From Tricholomella constricta (taxonomy: Eukaryota > Basidiomycota > Agaricomycetes > Agaricales > Lyophyllaceae): a DNA stretch of 64,000 nt. The notes under the pieces are model-generated. The model ran no database searches. It was not told where the DNA came from and saw only the letters and a program-made list of their open reading frames with translations. The DNA is taken from NCBI GenBank assembly GCA_013368375.1, contig JAACJP010000003.1, positions 496,001-560,000 of the forward strand, read 5' to 3'. Position 1 is the first letter of the stretch, and each line of letters starts with the position of its first letter. Below, in pieces: positions 33,086 to 45,024 of this stretch. Position numbers and translations under genes: made by a program.

Positions 33086-33335
33086 TGCAGAGTGTTGTGG
33101 TCAATTGTTCACCATATTTGCTAGTCTTTACAGCGAACCTTATCTATTTTACTATACAGATATTCCACAATCCCTATACTGCCCCCTCAGTCATTTCTAA
33201 CACTGCATGTCTAGACCTGAGGGTGAGCAACTAAACTTGTAGCTTATTTATCTCACGTAAATACACAGGTCAATAAAGTTGTCTTCTACACTGCATGTCG
33301 AGACCTGAGGCTTATTTATCTCACGTAAATCTACA
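33026..33335 (+). repeat. Solo LTR of the copia-A family, right part
   Basis: Continues the LTR that starts at 26615 (the first five bases are the CCACT duplication). It ends AAATCTACA and is followed by GAAAC (33336-33340), matching GAAAC at 26610-26614. It contains the CCCTCAG/CTGAGGG stem and GGTGAG shared with the copia-A LTR. The stretch CTTATTTATCTCACGTAAAT occurs twice, so an internal duplication has lengthened it. Confidence 0.85.
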
Positions 33336-33340
33336 GAAAC

Positions 33341-34388
33341 AGTAACTCTATCATAAAGTATAAAAAACACATCATGTAGTAAACACAACCCTCAGTGAAT
33401 TACAGCCCATATTATCCCTCAAACTCAGAGTTAACAGCTCAAAACCTTTGTTGTAAGTCTTCTTGGACTTGTTCTAATTGTAACCTTTGTCCTTTGTCGT
33501 AAACCCTTGTCCTTTGCTGTAACCCTCATCAGTGTACCCGTAACCCAGCATCAGAACCTGTGAGTGTTCTTAGTTTCGTTCCTAACCATCCCTTTGTTGT
33601 ATTCTGACATAATAATCATGTCTCTGACAAACCTCAGTCGCAACCAATTATATTAGATTGGACAGCATTGTGCTTTTTGTATCGCAGTCGGTTCAACCAT
33701 TTGCAGGTCAGATCATACTCTATCCTTCTAAACCAAGCCTGTACAACCCTTGCACACTTGCATGTTTGGGAACTTTTGACACCTCTCGCCCATTTTAGTT
33801 GTTAGTTAGATTGTTGTCATGCCTCTATCAACGTGGCATGTGAGGAAGTTTATTGGAGGTACCAATATGTCTCATAAGAACCTTGAGTCATGAGGCTTCA
33901 CCTCTTTTTCTGCACTGTTTTGGACAAAGCACTTCACACCTCTCTGTAGCTGCCTCTCAGCTCATCTTTCCAATTTTCAGTGACACACTACAGGCTTCAC
34001 CTTCCTTGTCTTTTAATTAGTTCTGTAGCTGTTGTCCTATTGTTCTTCACCTGCCGCACCATCTCACATCAAAATAAATATTTTCAAAGGCCCCAGCTTA
34101 ACTTCTGACCTCTGTCCTCAGTCTGAATGAAGATGATGTTATAAAATTTGGAGAGAAATTATCATGGACATCCCCTGCCTTCAGAAGGCATGCAGACATG
34201 GATAGAATGTCATTATTTTGAGTAAATTGATGATCTTTCCAATGAGGGACATTGGTGCGATGATTTGAAGGTCACATGATCTGAGGTCAGGTGCCCAGGG
34301 AATGCCCAGCCAGCCTATTACATAAATATATTAGCTAATATTGGTCAGCTTGATCAATTTTATGTCAGGAAAATTGGCGTCCCCTTTG
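33341..34388. other. Non-coding, AT-rich relic DNA
   Basis: No gene seen. Near 33440-33530 the phrase CCTTTGT(T/C)GTAA recurs three or four times. This may be the worn 3' part of the decayed minus-strand gene that follows, but I see no readable frame. Confidence 0.4.
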
Positions 34389-35863
34389 TTATAGATCACA
34401 AGAGTGTTCAATTGTGGCTGTGAGGAGGTTATCAATCTCAGATGACAAGAGGCTGTGGAGTGTTTTGTAACCAAGATCAGAAAGGTTAACCTCTTTCTTC
34501 CAGTCCTTGGCCAGCACTGCAGTCTTCTTCATGACAGTGGCATGAGCCCCGCTCCAACCATTCATCTTGCAGCAATATCGTCAGCAACTAACAATGCATC
34601 TTCACGGTGACCCAGAGGACTCTCTCGGTATGTCGAAACGATGTTTGCAGTGGCATGTTTGAAGTTCGCTAATTGAGTTTCTGCTGAGCTTTCAATGACA
34701 TTCATGACTTCCAAAAGCCGCATGCGATGTACAGACACCAGTGATCATGTATCATTGCTGGCAGTAACATAGGAGGGTGGAGCTTTGAGTGTGATGTGAG
34801 TGGATTCATAGGTGATGTTTCAGTTGCTCGTGCCATCACTACTGATAGTAAGTCCTGTACAGTACTTATTTGAGTGATACAGGTCACAACGAGCAAGGTA
34901 TGGTGTACCCTTTGACTTCTCAACCTTGTATCCCAACTGAATGTTGGCTGCCACGCCGCCCTCGATCTTGCATTGCTGTGCTGTGCGACGGCTCATAATC
35001 TTTATTCCCATTGTGTGTGCAATCTTGCAGATAGCGAGGCCAATCTTCTCTTTGGCACAGCCTAGATGCCCGAGAATTCTAGCCAAGCCGCGAGCTTGTG
35101 AGGTGTGAATTCCGGCCTTGGTGATCTGCCAGTGTTTGATCTGCTTGTAATTAGTTTTCATGCTGAGAAGGGTTTGCTTTGCCCATTGAGTTCACATCTT
35201 CCATTTTTTTTGTAAGACGTCGGAATATTGTAAGGTATGCATTTTGTTTTGAGATGGTTGCTTGCGCAGTACTGAGAGACGCTTCAAGTTGCTGATCCTC
35301 TCCACACATTGGCGGGACAATGTCTGATGCCGTGCTGCCATTGTGATCATCGTGTGCTGAAGAACAGAAACCTTCACCCTAGCAAGATTTCTTTGTTGTC
35401 TATAACTCTGCACCCGCTTTTTTTCATTGTATAATGATCGAGTTTGACCCTCCAGAGCAACTGTTGTCCCATTTAGTTCATTCTCCTTCTGGCACAGCTC
35501 AAGGGTGGTCTCGCGATGAGTCTGTTCCATATTGTGGATCAAGAGGAGCCCAGACTGATCATGCTGCCAAAGATTGGCATTTTTCAGAGTCTCACGCATA
35601 AGTGCGTCTTGAAGATCTGTCGCCTCAGCCTTGCTTGCAAGAACACAGCTTTCCAGGGCTTCAACATGGGTTTCCAGAGCTGCAAGGTGGGACCCTTGAG
35701 TTTTTCTTGAATTAGAGCGTGCAATAAAAGAAAACTGTTCCCTCGGTGTCACAGTTCGCCTCAGATTTGGGTGCAGGGTCTTCTGCACATGAGAACATTT
35801 TTTTGGGGGCTGAGGCTTGCCAGAAGTGCCCATTCCGCCCAGAAAAAATAAATCAGCCTCCAA
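34389..35863 (-). pseudogene. Decayed coiled-coil protein of a repeated mushroom family
   Basis: The minus-strand frame from 35863 to 35192 (223 codons) is basic and then strongly coiled-coil (LAALETHVEALESCVLASKA). It is followed, after a frame change near 35190, by a second block (ARGLARILGHLGCAKEKIG, MSRRTAQQCKIEGGVAANIQ, LTISSDGTSN). The pattern matches a large Agaricomycete family of unknown function. In-frame TGA codons occur at 34820-34822, where related proteins have an Arg before Asn, and at 34745-34747; coding character ends at a TAA at 34389-34391. The Ser-Asp-Gly-Thr motif is reminiscent of nucleases but does not prove one. Confidence 0.55.
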
Positions 35864-35891
35864 AAACAGAGCCTAGCCCAGTTCAAGTATC

Positions 35892-36236
35892 TGTTAGGAC
35901 CTGTGTAAGCACGCTGGTTACGGAGGTATTCCGGGACCACCGAGGCGGACAGGCCTGACGTTTGTCGAGGAAGACGAGCTCTGGAAGAGTATTTTGGAGG
36001 TTGTGAGCATTGACAAGGGCGTTCACCGGGGCTGATTCGAACAAACGAGCTCAGATGATACGAGTGTGAAGCAGAGTAAATTGAGGAAGTAAGAGAGAAT
36101 GAAAACGGGAACGGGAACTAGTCTTAACAATTGGTAATATTGAGGTAAGGTTCGAAAAGAAGTGGTGCCATAATATATACTGTGGTCGTGCGTGGGAAAG
36201 TGTATGAGGGGTGTGAGTTTGAGGGCGGTCGTGACA
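35892..36236 (-). repeat. 3' LTR of chromovirus-2
   Basis: 345 bp in minus orientation, TGTCACGACCGCCC...GGTCCTAACA, with TATATATTATG at about 36171-36181 as a candidate promoter. Preceded by a polypurine tract. No partner LTR is in the window. Confidence 0.8.
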
Positions 36237-36454
36237 TTACCCCCTCCTCAAGCGTCGAGCCACTGAGACACGGAAAAATGTTCGAATACCGGTAGTGTAG
36301 CGGTTGTTTTCCTTTCTGGGTCATGCGTGGTCACGTGAGGGGCACGTGTCGGTCTCGGTTGTGGGTCCTTGTGGGTGTTTTTGAGGATCTCGGAGATTGA
36401 AAGAGAAAAAACTTAGGCTGTTTGTTTCTCCTCTATCTTCTTTTCGTCTTCCGC

Positions 36455-38430
36455 ATGTCGTCCTTCAACCCAGATATCGTGGCCTCTGCCTCCATTGACC
36501 ATGGCCGAGCTTTACGTGATTCCGAGTTGGCGCATTTGTCCATCGAAGATCGGGCGCGTGTGGCGTTCCTGGACGTACCCCAACCCGTTTCCCCGGCGTC
36601 CTCTCTCCCTGGAATCGTCTCACTTGTTGAGAGTGTCAGGGGTAGTCCCCGAGTCTTCCCCTGCTCCTCCCCCACATCCCGATCACCGTCTGGTCATTCG
36701 TCTGCTGGTTCAATCTCGACAGATCCGGCGCCCTCGCTCTTCTACTCCTGAGGTCATATTTGAACCGGCTAGCGATCCTGTATCGTGTCCGGCGGCGACC
36801 TCGTTGTCTTGGGGGTCCCTTTTGATGGATGAGATGTTGGCGGAGGTCTTGTGTACCGCTGTGCAGGTTCCTCCCTCCTTGGTGTGGTGTGAGACACATG
36901 CACCAGTAAGTGTCGCCCTTCTTCTGCGATCGAGTGTTGATTCCATTTTGGGGTCTTCGTTAGTGTGATCATTGTCGGGAGCGTCAGCTGTCTTGTCGGT
37001 TTCAGGAGGTCTGTCTTCGCGGGACCCTGCCCTGTGTCGATTGCCGTGCGGCGCATTCCCTATGCTCGCTTTCATTAGCCCATGGTCTAGAAGTGGCGGC
37101 TAGGCAGTTGGACATCCCCTTGGCATGGCTTCAAACTCGCGCCGAAGGGTTTTCTTTTTCTCGCACTGGTGTTGTGATGTCCTTCACAAGTATCCATCGC
37201 GCCTTACGTTTGCCGCTCCCACCTCCTCTTCCCGCCGTTTCCACATCCGTTGAAGGGTCTGGCGCTGTTTCTCTTCCTCGTGCTCCCCCACCTCGTGCCA
37301 TTTTTTGCAGTACGTGAGGCCAGGGTCGAAAGTCTGTGCCTGTTGGCCGTAGGGGTGTGCGCTTGTCCGTTCAGGAGGTGCGCTCTTCGCCTATACCTGG
37401 CCCTTCTCCCTCCTCCCACGATAGTTCAGTTTCGCCTTTCCCCGTTCGTCGTTTTGGGGCCGTTGTGCGCACTGAGTCTGGGTTCCCCCATCGTCAGTCC
37501 TTCGGAGCCTCTCTTTTTAAAAGGGTCATCTGCCTCAGACTCTCCTTCACCGGTTTTGCATCCTTCCCCCCCTGCCATGTTGATTTCAACTCCCCCCTCT
37601 GCCCCAGTTCCCTCCGTTCCCTTGTCTGAGGAGTACCTTCGTCTTCAACGCCTCTATGACCAGGAGGTCGCGTGCACGCAGGCCCTTTCTATTCAGGTCG
37701 AGCTTCTCCAGGTCGAGGGTCAGCGTGCCAAGGCCCATCTCCGTGGCGCGTTGTCTGACTTCGCCAATGAACGCGAACGCTTCCTTCATCTGCAGGCACA
37801 GACTTCGGAGGTCGTGGACATTGATCGTGACGCGGAGTTGAGGACCTTCGGATGGAGGTATCGGTTCTTCAGGATGAGGTTGCTGGTTTGCAGGGGCACG
37901 TTGTCCACCTTCAGGAGGTTAGGGATCATTGGCGTGGTCATGCCTTGGACCTCCGCATTCGCGTTGATGGTGAGTTTTCTTTGATTCCCTTCGTTCTCTC
38001 CTTCTCTTTTCTGAAACTTTTTGTAGCCCTCGACCTTGCGCGTACCGCCTTCACGTCCGACATGTATATCACGGATGGTGCTCTGCGTCGCGCCCTCATC
38101 AAGTTGGAGGCGTCACCGGTCTGCAATATCATCGATGGCGCCCACAAGATTCTTGAGCGGCACTCGCTTCTCGAGCTTTTCTGCCCCCCCGTCGATCCTG
38201 AGGTTCCCTTCCCCATGTTCGAACACTTCCTTGCCCTTCACCGCACCTCACTCACCCGTGAAGGCGCTCTTGCGGAGTTCGTATCCCGGTCCCAGCTGAT
38301 TGCTGACAACGAGCAGGACATTGCATCGATGCGTCCCTTGGGGGAAAAGTTGGATGGGGAGGTGGGGGTCGATCATTGGGAGGGTCCCTCTTCTGGTGTG
38401 AGTCCTTACAAACGTCGTCGCGTCGAGTAG
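36455..38430 (+). CDS. Antisense gene inside chromovirus-2: Zn2Cys6-like cluster plus coiled coil
   Basis: It lies between the pol stop and the 3' LTR of chromovirus-2, on the opposite strand, convergent with pol. The N-terminus (MSSFNPDIVASASIDHG) is Ser/Pro-rich. After an intron (about 36904-36965) comes a six-cysteine segment, CDHCRERQLSC, 12 residues, CVDCRAAHSLC: the C-x2-C-x6-C-x12-C-x2-C-x6-C spacing of fungal binuclear zinc clusters. Ser/Pro linkers lead to a coiled coil (EEYLRLQRLYDQEVACTQ onward). A 57-bp intron (37972-38028) is followed by a conserved-looking tail ending in PYKRRRVE, a likely nuclear signal. Frame changes in 36600-36740, near 37500 and near 37836 (a one-base loss within the coiled coil) suggest partial decay. 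A DNA-binding role is inferred, not shown. Confidence 0.6.
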
Positions 38431-38643
38431 TCGGTCCTTTCGGTGGTGTTTTTGGACTTTGATTCCTTTTCTTTTTTGCAAAATATTTACATTACGAAGT
38501 ATACTCGTTTTTCTTGGTGATCTCTTTTAAAATGTTGTCGTTCCCAGTTGTCATAGAATATATGGGATAGAAGGGTTGTTTTTTCCTGAGAGGATTTCCA
38601 TAAGTTTTGTGATGTGCATAAATGTTGGTCGATTTTTTCTGAT

Positions 38644-41600
38644 TTAAATCATGGGGTCCCGTGGCTTCCTTGGGAATAGTCGGTGGAATTCGAGGGCCAT
38701 GTTTTTTGCTCCTTCTATATTTTCAGCTGGTTCCCAGGTGTCGTCTTCGGGGCCATACCCTTCCCATTGTACCAAGTAGAGGACGCGCTTCCCTCATGTT
38801 CTGGAGTCTAGGATTTATCCTACTTCGTAGTGTTCTTCGCCCTCGACTTCAATCGTCTGTGGAGGTGGTTTTGATCATCCTGGGAAGTTCTCGTGTTCGT
38901 GTTTTTCGAGTAATTTGACGTGGAAGGCGTTATGAATTCCCTTCAGTGCCGGAGGTAATTCTAGTCTATATGCGTGGCTGGAAACCTTTTGCAGAATTTT
39001 GAATGGGCCCAACCTCTGGTGGTCCAGCTTTTTGGAGGGGTGTTTCGTTCTGATGTTTCAGCAATCGAGCCATACCTCCATTCCTACATTCCAGTCTGGC
39101 ATAGGGTCCCGTTTTTTGTCCGCGAACTGTTTATAGGCTTTGTTTGCGATCTCTATTTCTTGACGGAGGTAGTCCTGGAGGGTTCGGAGGTCTACGGCTA
39201 CCTCCTGGGCTTCCTTCGCCGGTATATCTCTTATAGAGATTGTCAAGCGGGGGTGGTAACCCTTGTTTGCAAAGAAAGGGGAGACTCCCATGGTCAAATG
39301 GGTCGTATTGTTATACGTGAATTCCGCCAGTGGGAGCTGTGTTCGCCAGTTGGTCTGGAGGTAGTTCACGTACATCCGGAGGTATTGTTCCAGTGTTTAA
39401 TTTACTCGTTCCGTCTGGCCGTCGGTCTCCGGGTGATACGCGGTCAAAAGGTTCAATTTGATGTCCAGGGCTTTACATAGCGAGCTCCAGAAATGGGAGA
39501 CGAAGAGGGTGCCTCTGTCGGAGATGATGTCGTCGGGCAGTCCGTGCTTGGAGAAGACATGTTCTAAGAATAGTTGAGCAAGTTCCTTTGCTGTGTCCGT
39601 TGTGTGACAGGGTATGAAGATGCCTTGCCTGGTGAGGCAGCATACTACGACCAGGATGGCGTCGTACTCATCCAATTCCGGTAATTCTACGATGTGGTCC
39701 ATGGATATGGAGGCCCACGCCCGTCGTCCAATCTGAAGTGGTTTCAACAATCCATACGGGCTGTGGCGCGGGACCTTCGCTCTTTTACAAGTGTGGCAAC
39801 TTCGGACGTATTGGGTGACCTCCTTCCATAATCTGGGCCAGAAATAAGACCTCATGATGAGTTGTGTGGTCTTTCTGATCCCTGGATGTCCGCGCAGTTT
39901 GTGATCGTGATGTTGCTGCAGGATGTCCAGGCATAATCTGGAATGATCCGGTACGTGGATTCTTCCGTCGCGAAGGAGTAGCTTGTGATCGTCGGATAGT
40001 GAGAATGCGGACGATTCATCTCTGGATTTGGGTGCGTGTTTCTCAAAGAAGTCGTCTCGGGGTGCGTTACGTACGTTGTCTAGTAGGAGTTGTTCGTTCA
40101 GGATTAGGGATGTGTTCAGCGGTTCGGGTGGTATGATGATGCGGTTGTTGAACGAATTATGATCCTGTTCAAAACCCTTCTTGGGATACACGTCTGCTCG
40201 TCGTGTGAGGGCGTCTGGTTTCGCTCCCAGTCTTCCGGGTCTGTAGTTTATCTGGAAGTCGAAGTTCGCCAGGCATTCCGACCATCGTGCTTGTCTGCGA
40301 CTGAGTTGCTTGTGTTAGATTATCTGTAATAACGTAGACTCAGTGTTTGTACGCTCGAGCGGCGGTCAAACGACTATATTCACCTGTAATAACGTAGACT
40401 ATGATTCGTTAATAAAAGGATCGCAAGGAAAGTAAGTAATGATCTCACCTCAGTGTTTGTATGCGCGAGCAGCGGTCAAACGACTGAGGTGAACGGCTGT
40501 GAAAGCGTTCGTACTTAAGCAAAATGACTAACTGTACTAGGCTTTAATGAGGTGAACAAAAGGACAGGTTCTTGAGGAGAGCAGTAGGTAAACGGAATAG
40601 CATGGGATAATGAGCCTAACGGCTCGCAGAACACTAGTACAGTATAGTAGGAAATATCAAAGGGAAAAGAGACCGAACATACTTGTGGCGTCGTAAGTTC
40701 CGCGCGTCGACGGTGCGCGTGAGCGATGCGCGTGAACGATGTGCGTCAGGGATGCGCATCAGGGTCGCGGGGATTCAGGCTGCTTGGTATTTCGACAGCT
40801 TGGTGGTGGAGAAGTATTGTAGGTTGTTGTGGTCGGAGTACGCTTGAATGCGGTGGGGAGATCCCTCGAGGTAGGCCCTCCATTGTTTAAACGCTTCCAC
40901 GATCGCTAGGAGTTCCTTATCATAGATGTCATAGTTGAGCTCCATGTCTATCATAGTTCTCGCGTAGAAGGCAACAGGACGTAAGTCTTGCAATGTCTCG
41001 TCAAATTGGGAGATGATCTCTGCTATGGCGAAGTCAGAAGCATCACACTCTAGTATCACCGGTAGTTGCGGATCGAAGTGTCATAGAATGGGTGCAGAGG
41101 AAAATGCTTTCTTTAATAGTTTGAAGACTCCTTCGCATTCGGAATCCCATTTCCAGATTGTGTCCTTTTACGTGAGTTTGTTTAACCTCTTCGTTATGCC
41201 GGAGTAATTGTCGATAAACCGCCGGTAGAAGTTTGCAAAGCCTAGGAAAGATTGGAGTTCCTTGACCTTCGTCGGTCTAGGCCACTTCCGGATCGTGTCG
41301 ACTTTTCCTGGATCCATCTTTACTCTGCCGGGGGATACGATGATGCCTAGGTATTCGATCTCCGTAGTGTGAAACGTGCATTTCTCCGGTTTCGCATGAA
41401 GGTTGTGTTTCTGGAGCCTCTCGAGGACCTTCCGAACGTGTCCGTGATGTTCCTCTAAGGTCTCCGAGAAAACCAGAATGTCGTCAAGATAGATCACTAT
41501 GAACACATCGTTCATGTCATGAAAGATGTCGTTCATGAAGTGTTGGAACGTCGCGGGTGAGTTTGTCATGCCAAAGGGCATTACCAGGTATTCAAAAAGT

Positions 41601-43870
41601 CCATATCGAGTGCGGAAGGCTGTCTTCCATTCGTGTCCCAGAGCTATGCGGACGTTGTTGTAACCCACTCGGAGGTCGATCTTCGAGTATACTTTCGCTT
41701 TTTGAAGTCGGTCTATGAGGTCTCCGATCAGAGGTAGAGGGTAACGGTTCTTCTTGGTGATCCGATTTAATCCTCTATAGTCCACGCATAGCCGGAGTGA
41801 TCCGTCCTTCTTCTTTGCGAACAGTACCGGAGCTCCCGCTGACGAACTCGAAGGTCGGATGAACCCTTTACCGAGCATCTCGTCAATGTAATCTTTCAAT
41901 GCTTTCAACTCCAGTTCGGACATGTTGTATATCTTTCCGAAGGGAGAGGTAGTGTTTTCGTCGAGTTCTACTGTGTGATCGTAAGGTCGGTGTGGGGGGA
42001 TGGTTTTCGCTTCGCCCGCTGAGAATACGTCTTCGAAGTCCCTGTACTCCGGAGGTACGACTTCCTCAAAGATTTCCTTTTCTGTCTTTGGTTGCTTGGG
42101 TTCGTCGTCGGAGGTGTTATTGGCATGGAGGTGTTCTTCTTGTTCGGTGGGGGAGATGTGTAGTTGGAACGCTGTGACTCCGTCCCTGATGAGGTTCGCA
42201 AATGGCGTCGCTCCGATCAGGCGGATGTTTTGTGTTTCGGCATCCTCTTCTCCCTCTCCGGTTTCGTCTTCGACCTCCGTTTCCAGGTTGGTTTCCTCTT
42301 CTTCCCGTGTTTCTGTCGTTGGGGACGTTGCGGATTTCCGTTTGGGGTGGGGTTTGAATTTGGACCTCGGAACGTTTGGAGGGAAGTAGTTCGGTGGAGG
42401 TGGTTTTCGGGTGCGTTTCCGTCCCGTTACCTCCTCTGGCGACTCGGTTGTCAGTGTTGGTACTTCCTCCTGGGGTTCGTTGGTGTTTGGGCGGGTGTCT
42501 TCCTCCTTCATATTATCGCTGGAGGTGTCGTTCTGATCGTTGTTGTCGTCCAGGAGGTCCCTGAGGAGGGGTTGTTTTTCCGAAAGGGGGTTGGCTGGTT
42601 TCGGAGCTTCGACGTCTTCCTCCTCCTCAAGGGTCACGGTTCTCCATTGCGTCTTCTGGGAAAGCGATATCGCGGCTAGTCCTGCCCCTTGTTCCACGGT
42701 CATGGACATTTCCCGCCAGTCGATGTCCGGATTTGCTTCCCGTAACCAAGGTAATCCGAGCACTAGTGGTGTGGCTGGATGTAACTGTGTTATGAGGAGG
42801 TCGACCTTATACTCTAGTCCGTTCTCGAGTTTGATCGTTTCGGGACTATGGTGTGAAATGGCTCCGCCTCCGCTGGGGTTTCCATCGAACAGTTGTAGGG
42901 TCATGGGGTTGGCGAGAGGTTCCGGCTTCGTACACGAGGATTTTGTTATGAAGTTGCCCGCCGCCCCACTATCGATAAGTGCCTGTAGACGCGTTGCAGA
43001 TCCCTCCAACTGTACTTCGATCGTGAAGGAGTGAGCCAACCGCAAGGGTAAGCGTTGAGCTCCTGTGCCTGCTGTTGTTGGAGCGACTTCCTTTTTCCTT
43101 CGGAGGTCCGGTAGTGATCCTTCGATTTTGCCGTTTGACCCCCGTCGTAGCGTGATGCAGAGGTCTTTCCAATTTATGCGGGGATTGACCTCTTTCAGCC
43201 ATGATAGTCCCAGCACTATCGTCGCTGTCTCGTGGAGTTTCGTTATGAGGAATCTTATCCTCTGAGTGGTACCGTCACTGAATTTGACGTCGTTGGTGGT
43301 ATAGTGTATGATTTTACCTGATGCAGAGAGTTCTCCGTCGAATAGGCAGAGGTTTATTGGGGGGTTGAGCTCCCCAAGGTGGAGCCCACGTGATGTCGCC
43401 ATGTCGGAGTCCATGAAGTTGTCGGTAGCTCCGCTGTCGATGAGCGTATTTTCGGGGTCTTCTCCTCCTCCGTTTAGCGTGAGGTGTATTAGAAATGCCA
43501 GTGACGAATGGGAGGAGAGAGTTACTGTGCGGGTGTCCGTTGTCGATAATGCCGTTGCGCGTAGTTTAGTGTCAAGGCCCGGTTTCAGATCTTCGCGATT
43601 AAGAGCCCGGGCAAGTCCTGAATCGCTTCCGTGTTTCCCTCTTCGGCCTTGTGATGGAATTCGAAAATGTCGTCGCCAATGAGGTAGGTGGCTCTGCCCA
43701 TGGCGTTTGCTGTCGGGCAGTCTCGCATCCAGTGTTCCGCATCGCCACATAGGATGCAGGCCTTGTCCCGAATCCTTTGTTGCTTTATGTCTTCGGCAAT
43801 CTTCACCCAGGGGCGTGTTGATTTCTTGAACCCAAAGTTGTTGGCTTGTAGGGCTTCCTCGTCGTCCCAT
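38644..43870 (-). pseudogene. Pol of chromovirus-2: two protease-like domains, RT, RNase H, integrase, chromodomain
   Basis: Minus-strand frame. A first retropepsin-like fold ([12 protein letters not shown]) and a second copy ([14 protein letters not shown]) precede the reverse transcriptase ([28 protein letters not shown]). RNase H (LECDASDFAIAEI) is split by the 40313-40780 insertion. The integrase zinc finger (HHDHKLRGHPG ... CHTC), core (DHIVELPELDEYD, DIISDRGTLFVSHF, TDGQTERVN) and chromodomain (YLVQWEGYGPEDDTWEP) follow. In-frame stops lie at 41168-41170 (TAA), 41081-41083 (TGA), 39397-39399 (TAA), 39058-39060 (TGA), 38875-38877 (TGA), 38815-38817 (TAA) and 38794-38796 (TGA). Most sit where CGA or CAA would fit. 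The natural stop is 38644-38646. Confidence 0.88.
40313..40780. mobile_element. 468-bp insertion in the RNase H region of chromovirus-2
   Basis: It begins TGTTAGATTATC and is flanked by a 6-bp direct repeat, TGCTTG (40307-40312, 40781-40786). It interrupts RNase H between LSKYQA and QLSRRQARW. Inside, CTGTAATAACGTAGACT occurs twice and a segment TCAGTGTTTGTA...GCGGTCAAACGACT occurs twice with few differences. Its right part holds short GATGCGCGT-type repeats. It looks like a solo LTR or small non-autonomous element; the right end does not show the expected CA, so the class is open. Confidence 0.6.
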
Positions 43871-45024
43871 GCGATTTCTTGATCCTGCGCCTTACCTTCC
43901 TTACCTGTGTCCGGGTCCGGGTCATGACTTTCGGTGTTCAACCGCGCGTTCCTATTTCCTTGTGTCGTTTCTGGAGTCGTGCAGTGTGCAGGTCCCGCCA
44001 AAGGTCCCATCGGAGGTTGTGTGGAGGTGTTGGAGGTGTTCGCGTTATTCGCCCAGAGGGGTTTGTAGGCCTCTGGATTTTCTATGCCATTTTCCCAGTA
44101 CCTCTGGTCAATTTGAGTGACCAGATCTCGGTAACCTTCGTAGGTTTCGGGGCTTGGTGCGATGGCCAGGACGTTAAGGATTCGCGGGGGGAGCGCTTTC
44201 CGGAGTGTGAACTGTAGCGCTACCCAGTTCCAGCCTGTTTCGTACGCTTCTTGTTCGAACTTGACGATGAATGCTGTGAACTTTTCCCATTCCTTCATTT
44301 TCAGTCGCGAAATGTTGTTCTCGGCTTCCACTCTCGAGTTCGGTATTCCGAAGCGTGATCCTAATTCGTGTACGAATCCTTCCCAATTCGTGAACATTGG
44401 GTGTTGGGGGTTGTACGTGAGTTGCAGCTGAAAGTAGTCCATAGCTCCGTCCTTTAAGTAGGAGCTCGCGAATGACACCTTCAGGTGATCCTGTTCGTAG
44501 GTGATCGCCTTGGCTTGAAACGTTACTAGGCATTCCGTGACGAAGGTCTTCCATCTCCTCGGTTCTTTTCCAGTGAAGGGGTCTGGTTTCCTGATGTCGA
44601 TTTTCGATTCCAGGTTTAGGAGGTGTCGGTACTGTTCCGGGGTCAGGTTTTGGTTTGGGCCTAAGAGTTGTTGCGGTGGAGGTGGGGGTCGTTGAGGGTT
44701 TGCGAATTGGCCTCCTCCCAGATTTCCAGGTGGGCCTCCTCCTCCTCCTCCTCCGTGGCCTCCTCCTCCCCCTCCGGGACCTCCGGGGCCTCCCGGGCCT
44801 CCTGGTCCTTGTGGTGGTCCGTATCCTCCGTGACCTCCCCCTCCTCCAGGACCTCCTGTTCCTCCAGGACCTCCTCCGCCTCCATAACCTCCTCCTCCCC
44901 CTCCTGGTCCTCCGGGGCCGTTTCCCCATTGAGTTCCTCTCGGGGTAGATGGTCCCAGAGATCCCGGAGGTGGTTGGGGCTGTGGAGGTGGTCCGTTGTA
45001 CTGGGGGTTCGGTCGTCCGCGTTC
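43585..45024 (-). CDS. Gag of chromovirus-2, Gly-rich, start missing
   Basis: The minus-strand frame is open from about 45024 to the stop at 43585. It starts with a Pro/Gln stretch and a long Gly/Pro-rich low-complexity segment (about 44910-44700). A capsid region follows ([38 protein letters not shown]) and one CCHC knuckle ([14 protein letters not shown], near 43750). Pol overlaps its end in the -1 frame; I see no canonical slippery heptamer there. The N-terminus is lost at the junction near 45035, so the copy is incomplete. Confidence 0.75.
   Translation of the reverse strand, partial: ERGRPNPQYNGPPPQPQPPPGSLGPSTPRGTQWGNGPGGPGGGGGGYGGGGGPGGTGGPGGGGGHGGYGPPQGPGGPGGPGGPGGGGGGHGGGGGGGPPGNLGGGQFANPQRPPPPPQQLLGPNQNLTPEQYRHLLNLESKIDIRKPDPFTGKEPRRWKTFVTECLVTFQAKAITYEQDHLKVSFASSYLKDGAMDYFQLQLTYNPQHPMFTNWEGFVHELGSRFGIPNSRVEAENNISRLKMKEWEKFTAFIVKFEQEAYETGWNWVALQFTLRKALPPRILNVLAIAPSPETYEGYRDLVTQIDQRYWENGIENPEAYKPLWANNANTSNTSTQPPMGPLAGPAHCTTPETTQGNRNARLNTESHDPDPDTGKEGKAQDQEIAWDDEEALQANNFGFKKSTRPWVKIAEDIKQQRIRDKACILCGDAEHWMRDCPTANAMGRATYLIGDDIFEFHHKAEEGNTEAIQDLPGLLIAKI

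Noticed and set aside
43570..43640. Slippery site at the gag-pol overlap of chromovirus-2
   Set aside because: Pol is in the -1 frame, but no X XXY YYZ heptamer in the right phase was found in the overlap.
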